A stretch of 25,426 nucleotides of DNA from CAZXCQ01 sp964639275 (GTDB lineage: Bacteria > Desulfobacterota > DSM-4660 > Desulfatiglandales > Desulfatiglandaceae): assembly GCA_964639275.1 (NCBI GenBank), contig CAZXCQ010000057.1, forward strand, positions 1 through 25,426, read 5' to 3'. The notes beneath the pieces are model-generated. The model made no database searches, was not told the origin of the DNA, and worked only from the letters and a program-made list of their open reading frames with translations. The translations under genes were made by a program, and so were the position numbers. This document shows positions 1 to 7,332 of this stretch, piece after piece; the first letter of the stretch is position 1, and each line of letters starts with the position of its first letter.

Positions 1-2
1 TC

Positions 3-1787
3 GGTGTAAAATACCTGGCCCTGGGTCTGCTCTCCCTCGGGTTTGAACCCGGCGACAGGGTCCTGATTATCGGGGACAACGCCCCGGAGTGGTATCATGC
101 GGAGCTGGCTGCCCAGGCAAACCATGGCGCTTCAGTGGGACTGTATTCGGATTTGAGCCCAGCGGAGATCGCGTATATCGCCAAGGATTCCTGGGCGAGA
201 TTTGCGATCGTCCAGGATCAGGAGCAGGTTGACAAGTTTCTCCAGATAAAGGACGCGCTTCGGCTCCTCAAAAAGATCATCTACTGGAGCTACAAGGGGT
301 TGGCCCACTATGATGACCCGGTCTTGATGGCCTATCACCAGGTCCTGAGACGGGGAGAAACATATGAGCGGGAACACCCCGGACGTTTTGAGCAGAACGT
401 GAAAACCGGCAAGGCAGATGATGTCTGCGCCATCGTTTACACCTCGGGAACCACCGGCCCTGCACCCAAGGGCGCCGTACACACCTTCCGGTCGATGATG
501 GCCGGCGCCCTCTATCACCTGGATCTCGACCCCTGGTATGAACATGATAATGTCGTCCCTTATCTGCCACCGGCCTTTATGACCGAGCAGTGGCTCGGGA
601 TCGGCTGTCACCTGCTCTCGGCCAGCACCCTCAACTTCGCTGAGGCGCCGGAGACCCAACAGCGGGATACGAGGGAGACAGGTCCAAGCATCGTATTCTA
701 CGGGGCCCGGCTGTGGGAGAGCCAGGCCGCCATGGTGCAGGCAAGGGTCCTGGGGGCTGATGCCACCAAGAGATTCGCCTTCCGGCACCTGATGCCGGTC
801 GGCTATCAGATGGCCGATCTAAGGTATAAAAAAAAGAGGCCGGGCCTGCTGCAAAAAATGCTTTACGCCCTGGCTGATATCGTGCTCTTTAGACCCATCA
901 GGGGCAGCCTGGGGCTTTCAAATGCCAGGATCTGCTATACCACCGGGGCGATGCTCAGCCCGGATGCCGTCAGGTTTTACCATGCCCTGGATCTCCCGCT
1001 CAAAAGCCTCTATGAGACTACAGAGGGCGGCGCTCTCACCGGCGCCCGCAATGATGACATCAGCCCGGAGACAGTCGGCCCCGCCCACAGGGGAACAGCG
1101 GTAAAGATAACCGATCGCGGCGAACTCGTTTACCAGCAGCCCGGTATCTTTGTGGGTTACCATAACGACCCGGACAGCACTGCCGAGGTATTGAAAGACG
1201 GCTGGTTTTATAGCGGCGACAGCGGCTTTATCAGGGAGGATGGGCACATTGTATTTGTGGATCGGGTAAACGACCTTATTGAGCTCACTGGTGGCGATAA
1301 GGTGTCCCCCCAATCTATTGAGAGCCGGCTGAGGTTTAGCCCCTATATCATGGACGCCTGGGTCCTGGCACGCCCAGACAGCGGGTATGTCTCGGCCATC
1401 ATAATCATCAACTATGACCATGTCGGCAGGTGGGCCGGGAAACGGCGGGTGGCTTACAAGACCTTTGCCGAGCTTTCCCAGAGGCCGGAGGTCTATGGGC
1501 TCATAAAGAAAGACATAGACAGGATAAACCAGGCCTTGCCCCCCGGAGCCAGGGTGAGGAAATACGTGAATCTTCACAAGGTATTTGACCCGGATGAAGG
1601 TGAGTTAACCCGGACCAGGAGGTTGAGAAGGACATTTCTGGAAGGGCGTTACCGAGAGCTTATCGATGCGATCTATAGCGACCAGAGCGAGGTGCCGATA
1701 GAAGTCCAGGTCAGATACCGCGATGGGCGAACAGGAACAATAAAGACAACTCTTTACATCCAGTCTGTTGAAGGGGATGCCTCATGA
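3..1787 (+). CDS. AMP-dependent acyl-CoA ligase, 5'-truncated by window edge
   Basis: The reading frame is already open at the first bases, so the true start lies upstream; 594 residues are visible. Family members make acyl-CoA from a carboxylic acid, ATP and CoA. Visible adenylation-domain signatures are the P-loop TSGTTGPAPKG (visible residues 147-157), the YETTEGG motif (about 337), GWFYSGD (about 400) and the following DRVNDLIELTGG hinge region. Two departures stand out. The P-loop has one extra residue compared with the usual TSGTTGxPKG, and the segment where the C-terminal catalytic lysine is expected reads LTRTRRLRR (from about residue 535), with arginines only. Its stop overlaps the next permease start (ATGA), so it is translationally coupled to a Liv-type importer; such ligases embedded in Liv operons are familiar in Deltaproteobacteria. 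The substrate is probably what the importer brings in, but cannot be named. Confidence 0.85.
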   Translation, partial: GVKYLALGLLSLGFEPGDRVLIIGDNAPEWYHAELAAQANHGASVGLYSDLSPAEIAYIAKDSWARFAIVQDQEQVDKFLQIKDALRLLKKIIYWSYKGLAHYDDPVLMAYHQVLRRGETYEREHPGRFEQNVKTGKADDVCAIVYTSGTTGPAPKGAVHTFRSMMAGALYHLDLDPWYEHDNVVPYLPPAFMTEQWLGIGCHLLSASTLNFAEAPETQQRDTRETGPSIVFYGARLWESQAAMVQARVLGADATKRFAFRHLMPVGYQMADLRYKKKRPGLLQKMLYALADIVLFRPIRGSLGLSNARICYTTGAMLSPDAVRFYHALDLPLKSLYETTEGGALTGARNDDISPETVGPAHRGTAVKITDRGELVYQQPGIFVGYHNDPDSTAEVLKDGWFYSGDSGFIREDGHIVFVDRVNDLIELTGGDKVSPQSIESRLRFSPYIMDAWVLARPDSGYVSAIIIINYDHVGRWAGKRRVAYKTFAELSQRPEVYGLIKKDIDRINQALPPGARVRKYVNLHKVFDPDEGELTRTRRLRRTFLEGRYRELIDAIYSDQSEVPIEVQVRYRDGRTGTIKTTLYIQSVEGDAS

Positions 1788-2674
1788 CCTTTTTTTTACA
1801 ACTGGTGATAACCGGGTTTTCCCTGGGGATGATCTATGCCCTTGTCGCCATAGGCTTTGTGATCATACTCAAATGCTCCGAGGCCTTTAACATTGCGCAG
1901 GGGCACTTTGTCTTGATTGGGGGGTACCTGGGCTATACCTTCCTGGTGCCATTCGGCCTGCCCATATGGGCCGCTCTGTTGCTGGCCATCGGGGTGGCGA
2001 TCATAATGGGCCTGTTGATCGAACGTCTTACCCTGCGCCCCTTGCTGGGTCAACCCGTACTGGCCGTAATCATGATGACCATAGCCCTGGCCACTGTACT
2101 GGAGGGGATCGCCACCCTGATCTGGGGGGGAGAATACAAGGCCTACCATGGGGTATTGCCGACTGTCGCACTCAAACTGGGAAAGATATCCATCCCCTCC
2201 GAGTCGTTAATCGGACTCATCGTCTCCTTTGCTGCGGTAGCCATACTCATGCTCTTCTTCCGTTATACCAAGCTCGGGCTCGCGATGAGGGCCACTGCCG
2301 AGGATGAGCAGGTGGTGCAGAGTTGTGGTATCAGGGCAACAACAGTCTATGCCCTCTCATGGGTAATCGCCTGCGTGGTCGGGGTGATCGGGGGCATTCT
2401 TCTGGGTGGCGTCTCCGGCGTTATGATACCCCTCGCAGAGGTCGGTCTAAAGGCATTCGCCGTCGTGCTGCTGGGCGGGGTCAACTCAATTGGCGGGGCC
2501 ATTATCGCCGGCATAATACTGGGGGTACTGGAGAACGTGGCTGCCGGCTACCTTGACCCGCTGCTGCCTGCCGGGGGCGGCCTGGCCCATGTCTTCCCCT
2601 TTATCGTAATGATCATCGTCCTCATCTTTCGACCTCATGGTCTATTTGGTCTGGTCAGGATAGAAAGGATTTAG
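1784..2674 (+). CDS. livH: Branched-chain amino acid-type ABC transporter permease (LivH family)
   Basis: This 296-residue protein is almost entirely hydrophobic, with about eight membrane segments. It begins with the family-typical stretch FSLGMIYALVAIGFVIILK and contains the loop FNIAQGHFVLIGGYLG and the C-terminal LLGGVNSIGGAIIAGIILG, all characteristic of LivH-type inner-membrane permeases. Length matches the family (about 290-300). Its ATG overlaps the upstream ligase stop by four bases, and LivM follows after three bases, so it is cotranscribed. It would form the channel with LivM, energised by LivG/LivF ATPases that are not in this window. Family membership does not mean leucine is the substrate: Liv-type systems in anaerobes also carry aromatic and short organic acids. 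Confidence 0.93.
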   Translation: MTFFLQLVITGFSLGMIYALVAIGFVIILKCSEAFNIAQGHFVLIGGYLGYTFLVPFGLPIWAALLLAIGVAIIMGLLIERLTLRPLLGQPVLAVIMMTIALATVLEGIATLIWGGEYKAYHGVLPTVALKLGKISIPSESLIGLIVSFAAVAILMLFFRYTKLGLAMRATAEDEQVVQSCGIRATTVYALSWVIACVVGVIGGILLGGVSGVMIPLAEVGLKAFAVVLLGGVNSIGGAIIAGIILGVLENVAAGYLDPLLPAGGGLAHVFPFIVMIIVLIFRPHGLFGLVRIERI

Positions 2675-2677
2675 TCA

Positions 2678-3733
2678 ATGGATTTACACTGCGGCACCTT
2701 TCACGAAAGCTATGCACAGGATATGGCGATCTTCCGGACCAGGCTGCACTGGGGCGTGCTCTTTGTCTTTCTTGCCCTCCTTTTCACGTGTCCGCTATTT
2801 TTGAGCGACAGGCTGCTGACGATAATGACCATGATCGCGATCGCGATCATCAGTGTTCACGGGCTAAACATTTTGACCGGGTATTGCGGCCAGATCTCCA
2901 TAGGCCACGTGGGCTTTATGGCAGTCGGTGCCTATACCTCGGCGATCTTGACCGCAAAGCTGGGCTGGTCATTCTGGACAGCCCTCCCCTGTGCCGCCAT
3001 GGCAGCGGGGGTGGCGGGGTTGATCTTTGGCCTGCCATCACTAAAGATCAAGGGCTTCTACCTCATCATGGCGACCATCGCCGCACATTTCATAATCATC
3101 TGGCTGATACTCCAGCTTTATGGCGTCACCGGTGGCGCGGATGGTTTTGCTGTTCCCAAACCCAGGGTCGGCAATATGGTTCTAAAGTCCAAGGCCAGCT
3201 ACTTCTACCTGGTCATGACATTTGCCTGTCTCGCCACATTCCTTGCCAGAAACATCGTCAGGACCCGTGCGGGGAGGGCCTTTGTCGCAATCAGAGATAA
3301 CGACCTGGCGGCTGAGGTCATGGGGATCAATCTGTGGGTCTATAAGCTCCAGGCATTTTTTATCGGCTGTGTCTTTGCGGGTGTGGCCGGGGCACTGCTG
3401 GCTCACTACTATGCCTTTATCTGTGTGGACCAGTTTCCCTTTATGGATTCGGTGTGGTATCTGGGGATGCTGATTGTCGGTGGTATGGGCAGCACCATCG
3501 GGGCGATCTTTGGCGCCATATCCCTCAAGCTGCTCGATGAACTGGTCACGGTTGTCGGCCCGATCCTGTCCGCGGCCGTTGCCCCCCAGGCAGCCGCTTC
3601 ACTCGCCCTTATCATGCGCGGATTGGTGATTATCCTCTTTCTCATCTTTGAACCCAGGGGGCTTGCCCACCGGTGGGGGATAATCAAGGACTATTTTAGG
3701 CTATGGCCTTTTTCACATGAACAATGGGAATGA
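2678..3733 (+). CDS. livM: Branched-chain amino acid-type ABC transporter permease (LivM family)
   Basis: This 351-residue polytopic membrane protein starts three bases after the livH stop and forms the second half of the channel. Diagnostic LivM stretches are LNILTGYCGQISIGHVGFMA followed by VGAYTSAIL, the segment GLPSLKIKGFYLIMATIAAH, and VGGMGSTIGAIFGAISL near the C-terminus, ending EPRGLAHRWG. About 25 soluble N-terminal residues precede the first membrane segment. ATG 2678 has the modest upstream GAAAGGA (about 2664-2670); a later in-frame ATG at 2723 (MAIFRTRLHW) would also leave a normal LivM, so the start is slightly uncertain. It lies between livH and the binding-protein gene. Confidence 0.92.
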   Translation: MDLHCGTFHESYAQDMAIFRTRLHWGVLFVFLALLFTCPLFLSDRLLTIMTMIAIAIISVHGLNILTGYCGQISIGHVGFMAVGAYTSAILTAKLGWSFWTALPCAAMAAGVAGLIFGLPSLKIKGFYLIMATIAAHFIIIWLILQLYGVTGGADGFAVPKPRVGNMVLKSKASYFYLVMTFACLATFLARNIVRTRAGRAFVAIRDNDLAAEVMGINLWVYKLQAFFIGCVFAGVAGALLAHYYAFICVDQFPFMDSVWYLGMLIVGGMGSTIGAIFGAISLKLLDELVTVVGPILSAAVAPQAAASLALIMRGLVIILFLIFEPRGLAHRWGIIKDYFRLWPFSHEQWE

Positions 3734-3808
3734 AAGGAGGTGATTCGATTTAACCGGACCCCTGAGATATTTCTTAAACGAGATCATGAACTCAGAAAGG
3801 AGGAGAAA

Positions 3809-5062
3809 ATGGCCAGAATCAAGTGGGTGTTTGTGGCTTTCATGGCTGTGATGCTGGTGGCATTCTCTGCGATTGCCCCGGCCACGACGCATGCAAAAAA
3901 ACTGTATGTCGGCGGAACCATGGCGCTGACCGGGGCCTATGCTGAAGATACGGCCGCGGTCCTGGCAGGCTATGAAGACTATGTCAGATATGTCAATGAG
4001 ACAAAGAAGCTGGCGCCATGGCGGGACGAGAAGCTCCCCGATGACGTAACCCTCGAGGTGCTGTGGCGAGATGATGAACTCAAGCCACCCAAGGCCCTGA
4101 CGATCTATGAGGAGCTAAAGGACAAGGGGATGCTGGTCTTCAGGTGCTCGGGGTCACCACAGGCCCTGGCGTTAAAGGACCGGTTATATGAAGACGGCTT
4201 TGGTGCCGTGAGTATGGCAACCGGCCCCTATCTCCTAAAACCGCCGCAGAGCGTCTTTACCTATTACCCGATTTATACCGATGACGCGGCAGCCTTTATC
4301 GAGTGGTTCTTGACCAACTGGAAGGAAAAGAGAAAACCGAGGTTTGCCTACCTCACCGCAGATTCCGCCTTTGGGAGGTCGGTAGAGGTCCCTGAGCTGA
4401 CCGAGTACGTCAAGAAGGCGGGGTGCGAGTTTGTCGGCAGCCAGTATGTGCCGATGGTGGTTACCTCTCCACCCACCACCCAGCTGATGTGGCTCAAAAA
4501 GAACAAGGTTGACCTTGCCTTTGGCTGCATGATCAACCCCGGTTCACAACCGACTGTAAAGGAAATGGTCAGGCTGGGTATGGGGCCCTATCAGGATTAC
4601 AAGCTCACCTTTGGCGCCGCCACCCCCAGTCACCTCAGTGTGTTTGAAGCGGCCATGGGCGAACTGGGCGACGGTTTTGTGGTCTCCGGCGGGTTCCCCC
4701 CCCTGTACGAGACCACCACCCCCGGGATACAATTCTGTAACGAGCTACAGAAGAAGTATCGGCCGGGAAAACCGGTTACCCACGCCATGTACATCGCGGG
4801 CGTACTTGAGGCCATGATCCAGACAGAGGCCCTGCGGCTTGCCATGCAAAAGGTGCCCTTTGACCAACTAACCCCGCGAAAGGTGCTTGAGAATGGCTTC
4901 TACCAGATCAAAAACCTTGACACCGGCGGCCTGAGCAGCACCCCCATAACCTATGGGCCGGGTGATATCGAGGGTGTTGATGCCGTGCGGGTGGACCAGT
5001 TGCAGAAGGGTAAAGTCGTCAAACAGGGCGTCTGGCCCTGCCGGCACCTCTATAAGCGCTGA
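3809..5062 (+). CDS. Periplasmic substrate-binding protein of the Liv-type ABC importer (Peripla_BP_6 type)
   Basis: The chosen ATG gives a 417-residue protein and is preceded by a strong AAAGGAGG (3796-3803). The frame is open back to a GTG at 3740, but that would put about 23 charged residues in front of a clear signal peptide. The signal peptide runs from MARIKWVFVAFMAVML to a likely cut after THA (residue 29); there is no lipobox cysteine, so the protein should be soluble in the periplasm. The mature start KKLYVGGTMALTGAYAED is typical of LivK-like binding proteins, as is the two-lobed pattern with FAYLTADSAFGRS and DLAFGCMINPGSQP. It ends the importer gene run and is followed by a strong stem-loop. 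The residues do not reveal the ligand. Confidence 0.9.
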   Translation: MARIKWVFVAFMAVMLVAFSAIAPATTHAKKLYVGGTMALTGAYAEDTAAVLAGYEDYVRYVNETKKLAPWRDEKLPDDVTLEVLWRDDELKPPKALTIYEELKDKGMLVFRCSGSPQALALKDRLYEDGFGAVSMATGPYLLKPPQSVFTYYPIYTDDAAAFIEWFLTNWKEKRKPRFAYLTADSAFGRSVEVPELTEYVKKAGCEFVGSQYVPMVVTSPPTTQLMWLKKNKVDLAFGCMINPGSQPTVKEMVRLGMGPYQDYKLTFGAATPSHLSVFEAAMGELGDGFVVSGGFPPLYETTTPGIQFCNELQKKYRPGKPVTHAMYIAGVLEAMIQTEALRLAMQKVPFDQLTPRKVLENGFYQIKNLDTGGLSSTPITYGPGDIEGVDAVRVDQLQKGKVVKQGVWPCRHLYKR

Positions 5063-5067
5063 TCGTT

Positions 5068-5108
5068 CTTGTCCCGGGGGCAATGACATACAGGGCCCCC
5101 GGCACAAG
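5068..5108 (+). terminator. Strong GC-rich stem-loop after the binding-protein gene
   Basis: Six bases after the stop codon, CTTGTCCCGGGGGC (5068-5081) pairs with GCCCCCGGCACAAG (5095-5108), giving a 14-position stem with one mismatch and a 13-base loop. No run of T follows, so it is not a textbook intrinsic terminator. It may instead protect the mRNA 3' end or act with Rho. Confidence 0.5.
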
Positions 5109-5134
5109 ACAACCACTTCCAGCTTTAATATTAC

Positions 5135-5236
5135 GTAACTTCTCAAAAACCAGGGGATAGATTGATTGTGGTGTGGCATGTGGAAGAAGAAAAGACCCCC
5201 GTGCCACACCTTTGCCCCTGTTTTTTGAGATGTTAC
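5135..5236. mobile_element. 102-bp MITE-like element with GTAAC ends and perfect 8-bp target duplication
   Basis: Left end GTAACTTCTCAAAAA (from 5135) and right end TTTTTTGAGATGTTAC (to 5236) belong to 22-bp terminal inverted repeats (5135-5156 and 5215-5236) that match at 20 of 22 positions. Outside them stands the same octamer AATATTAC, at 5127-5134 and at 5237-5244, a perfect 8-bp target-site duplication. Inside is a second hairpin, GGTGTGGCA (5170-5178) with TGCCACACC (5202-5210). There is no coding capacity. Ends starting GTAA and 8-bp duplications are the pattern known for IS66-family insertion sequences, so it may be an IS66-derived non-autonomous element; the family link is inference. 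Confidence 0.75.
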
Positions 5237-5265
5237 AATATTACCTTGAAAGTCCAAAGTTCTTT

Positions 5266-5297
5266 CGTCATGCCGGAGTTGATTCGGCATCCAGAAG
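5266..5297. repeat. REP-like palindromic repeat (CGTCATGCCGG ... CGGCATCCAG)
   Basis: CGTCATGCCGGA pairs imperfectly with TTCGGCATCCAG around a short centre. It is a member of the GTCATTCCGG/GGAATCCAG hairpin family that recurs at 5319-5370, 10019-10041, 10131-10160 and 16371-16420. Confidence 0.5.
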
Positions 5298-5318
5298 TCA
5301 TATGATATTGATAATATT

Positions 5319-5370
5319 CTGGATTCCGGCTGCAGTTTATCCCGTATCCTATACGGGGCCGGAATGACAT
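5319..5370. repeat. REP-like double hairpin (CTGGATTCCGGC ... GCCGGAATGAC)
   Basis: The outer arms ATTCCGGC and GCCGGAAT enclose an inner perfect hairpin CCCGTAT-CCT-ATACGGG (5341-5357). Orientation is opposite to the neighbouring copy at 5266-5297, so the two copies form a BIME-like pair. Confidence 0.6.
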
Positions 5371-5440
5371 CACATAATTCTTGATCCTAATAATATCAAT
5401 TACTTAGAAGAACTTTGAACTGTGCGGTATTACATATTTG

Positions 5441-5534
5441 GTATCAATTTAGCTTTTTTCAAATTTGGAGGTTAGACAAGGCAATGGGGGTTCGGAATCC
5501 CCATTGCCCAGCTTTCAAACAGCTAAAGAGTTAC
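5441..5534 (+). mobile_element. 94-bp palindromic element, copy 1 (GTATCAATTTAG ... CTAAAGAGTTAC)
   Basis: The left end is GTATCAATTTAGCTTTTTTC and the right end CTAAAGAGTTAC. At the centre is a 13-bp stem, GGCAATGGGGGTT (5480-5492) with AATCCCCATTGCC (5496-5508), around a CGG loop, with one G.T wobble. Length, ends and hairpin position match the copy at 15949-16042 exactly. The flanking octamers agree at only 4 of 8 positions, so any target duplication has decayed. It lies upstream of the aconitase X genes. Confidence 0.7.
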
Positions 5535-5624
5535 CATTACTCCAATCTGCCGCAATACGGCAGAGCCATTTTTCTCTGACCTTGCCCAGAGAGGAAGGGT
5601 TTCTATTTTGAACTAAATTGATAC
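5535..5624. repeat. Decayed segment ending in a second inverted GTATCAATTTAG terminus
   Basis: This abuts copy 1 and ends in CTAAATTGATAC (5613-5624), the exact reverse complement of the left end of copy 1. It contains small hairpins such as TCTGCCG/CGGCAGA (5546-5564 region) and TCTCTG/CAGAGA. It may be the remnant of a second, opposite-facing element. The terminus lies 14 bases before the start codon of the downstream dehydratase gene. Confidence 0.45.
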
Positions 5625-5638
5625 GGGGTATTTACGTC

Positions 5639-6895
5639 ATGAGACTGGATGATTACCAGGAAGAAATGCTGGAGGGCAAAAAGGGCCGGGGTGCGCAGAA
5701 GGCAATGGAGATCCTCGCTGCATATGGGCGATGTTACGATGCACAGAGGATGATTCCAGTTACCAGTGTCCACATCGCCGGAAATTTCCCGGTCCTTCTG
5801 GACGAAGGGATTGAATGGTTGGAGACCCTGGCCGGCGACGGGGCCAGGGTAACGGTGTATACAACCAAGAACCCTGAGATGTTTGACTGGGAACAGGTTG
5901 AGGAGCTGAGAATCCCCACCGCCCTCCGGGTCCGACAAAAAAGGATCGATGCCGCCATGAGATCGCTCGGGATTACACCGACCTATTCATGCCACCACTA
6001 TCTGGTGGGCAACGTCCCCCGATTCGGGGATCATATTGCATGGGCATCTTCCGGGAGCCAGGTCTTTGCCAATTCGGTGATCGGGGCCAGATCCAACAGG
6101 GATGGGGACCATGTTGCCCTGGCAGCAGCAATTGTCGGCGCGATTCCCGAGTGGGGATTGCATCTTGGCGAGAACCGGAAAGGTGAGATTCTTGTTGACG
6201 TGGGAGCCCTGGATCTTGAGGGCTACGATCCCTGTGACTATAAGGCCCTGGGGTGGTATCTGGGAAAGATCATCGGTACCAGAATCCCGGTCTTTGTCAA
6301 CCTGCCGCCCCACCTGCCTATAGAGGCGGTCAAAGGCCTCCTTTACACCCTGACCGTCACCGGGGCGACGGGATTGGTGCATCTGGTGGGTATCACCCCG
6401 GAGGCCGCGACCCTGGAGGCGGCCTTTGGTGGAAGGCCCCCGGCCTCGCCTGACATTTCTGTATTGCAGGAGCAAGTGAACAGGGCGTACAGGGAGATCT
6501 CCAGCAGTTCTGAGGAAAAGGTGGACCTTGTCCTTTTTGGCTGCCCTCAATGCAGTATCCAGGAGATCCAGGAGATCGCAGCGATGCTTGAGAGCAGGCA
6601 TGTGCATCCTGAAACCCAGCTCTGGATCTGTACATCGGCATGGGTCAAGACACTGTGTAAAAGGATGGGGCTTCTCGAGACACTGGCGTCTTGCGGGGCT
6701 CGGGTTGTGGCCGATGTGGGCGCGGCAGATGGCCCCCATCTTTATCTGAAGGAACAGGGGGTCCGGGTCCTCGCCATGAACTCGGCAAGGGGGAGCTACT
6801 ATGCACACAACCTCTTTGGCATGGATACCTGGTTTGGATCGTCCCGCGAATGCGTCCAGAGTGCTATATCAGGGAGGTGGGAAGGTAGAAAATGA
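5639..6895 (+). CDS. Aconitase X large (catalytic) subunit, DUF521 family
   Basis: The ATG gives 418 residues; an in-frame TTG at 5618 is rejected because it lies inside a repeat terminus and has no ribosome site. AcnX proteins are iron-sulfur dehydratases. Characterised relatives are cis-3-hydroxyproline dehydratase (bacteria) and phosphomevalonate dehydratase (archaea). Diagnostic here are TSVHIAGN (42-49), CHHYLVGNVPRFGDHIAW (118-135), SQVFANSVIGARSNRDGDH (140-158) and FGCPQCS (300-306). C118 and C302 fit cluster ligands. Near the C-terminus, where I expect a further cysteine in a VxDTC-like motif, the protein reads VVADVGAADGP (357-367). The small subunit follows with a 4-base overlap. 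Neighbouring CoA ligases and a Liv importer suggest an organic or hydroxy acid substrate; no hydroxyproline or mevalonate genes are adjacent. Confidence 0.87.
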   Translation: MRLDDYQEEMLEGKKGRGAQKAMEILAAYGRCYDAQRMIPVTSVHIAGNFPVLLDEGIEWLETLAGDGARVTVYTTKNPEMFDWEQVEELRIPTALRVRQKRIDAAMRSLGITPTYSCHHYLVGNVPRFGDHIAWASSGSQVFANSVIGARSNRDGDHVALAAAIVGAIPEWGLHLGENRKGEILVDVGALDLEGYDPCDYKALGWYLGKIIGTRIPVFVNLPPHLPIEAVKGLLYTLTVTGATGLVHLVGITPEAATLEAAFGGRPPASPDISVLQEQVNRAYREISSSSEEKVDLVLFGCPQCSIQEIQEIAAMLESRHVHPETQLWICTSAWVKTLCKRMGLLETLASCGARVVADVGAADGPHLYLKEQGVRVLAMNSARGSYYAHNLFGMDTWFGSSRECVQSAISGRWEGRK

Positions 6896-7332
6896 TCAAA
6901 ATCAAGGCCAGGCCCGTGACTACCGGGGTCGCGGAGGGTGAGGCGATCGTCTCTCAGATGCCCATATCCTTTACCGGCGGGATGGACCCGGATACCGGGA
7001 CGATTCGAGAGCCCGGTCACGATCTGGAAGGGCGGAGTGTGGCCGGCAAGATACTCGTCTTTCCCACGGGAAAGGGCTCTACAACCGGCTCGTGGCAATT
7101 CTATGCAGCCTTTAGACGGGGAAGTGCCCCCAGGGGAATAATCAACGTTAAGGCCGAAGGGGTGGTCGCGGTGAGCGCCATCATCACGGACACACCCATG
7201 GTCCATGAACTGGACGAGGACCCCCTGACGCTTATCAAGACCGGCGATTTTGTCAGGATCAATGCGGATGAGGGTTTTGTGGAAATCGAAGGCGGTTCCG
7301 GCGACAAAAAGGGAAATAGAGTAACATTTTAG
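6892..7332 (+). CDS. Aconitase X small (swivel) subunit, DUF126 family
   Basis: This 146-residue protein starts by ATGA overlap with the large-subunit gene, so the two should be made together as one enzyme. It shows the family layout: FTGGMDPDTGTIREPGHDLE (23-42), then GRSVAGKILVFPTGKGSTTG with the conserved serine of the KGST loop, then APRGIINVKAEGVVAVSAII and TDTPMV. The C-terminus ends GNRVTF, and the last codons GTA ACA TTT TAG are the terminal inverted repeat of the mobile element at 7321-7584, so the insertion supplies the stop codon. The native C-terminus may have differed. Length is close to other DUF126 proteins, so activity is probably retained. Confidence 0.87.
   Translation: MIKIKARPVTTGVAEGEAIVSQMPISFTGGMDPDTGTIREPGHDLEGRSVAGKILVFPTGKGSTTGSWQFYAAFRRGSAPRGIINVKAEGVVAVSAIITDTPMVHELDEDPLTLIKTGDFVRINADEGFVEIEGGSGDKKGNRVTF

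Noticed and set aside
132..788. Long minus-strand frames opposite the ligase, dehydratase and importer genes
   Set aside because: They mirror well-supported genes in other frames, have no recognisable domain and no ribosome sites.
3740..3808. GTG start for the binding protein
   Set aside because: It adds a charged leader before a clear signal peptide; ATG 3809 has a strong AAAGGAGG.
5135..5236. Simple transcription terminator
   Set aside because: The perfect 8-bp flanking duplication and 22-bp ends show an inserted element; a terminator-like effect is possible but secondary.
5441..5624. One single 184-bp element with perfect 12-bp ends
   Set aside because: The first 94 bases align end to end with the copy at 15949-16042, and the outer flanks of the 184-bp unit show no octamer duplication, so a composite is more likely.
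5618..5638. TTG start for the aconitase X large subunit
   Set aside because: It lies within the inverted-repeat terminus and has no ribosome site; the ATG at 5639 matches the family N-terminus.
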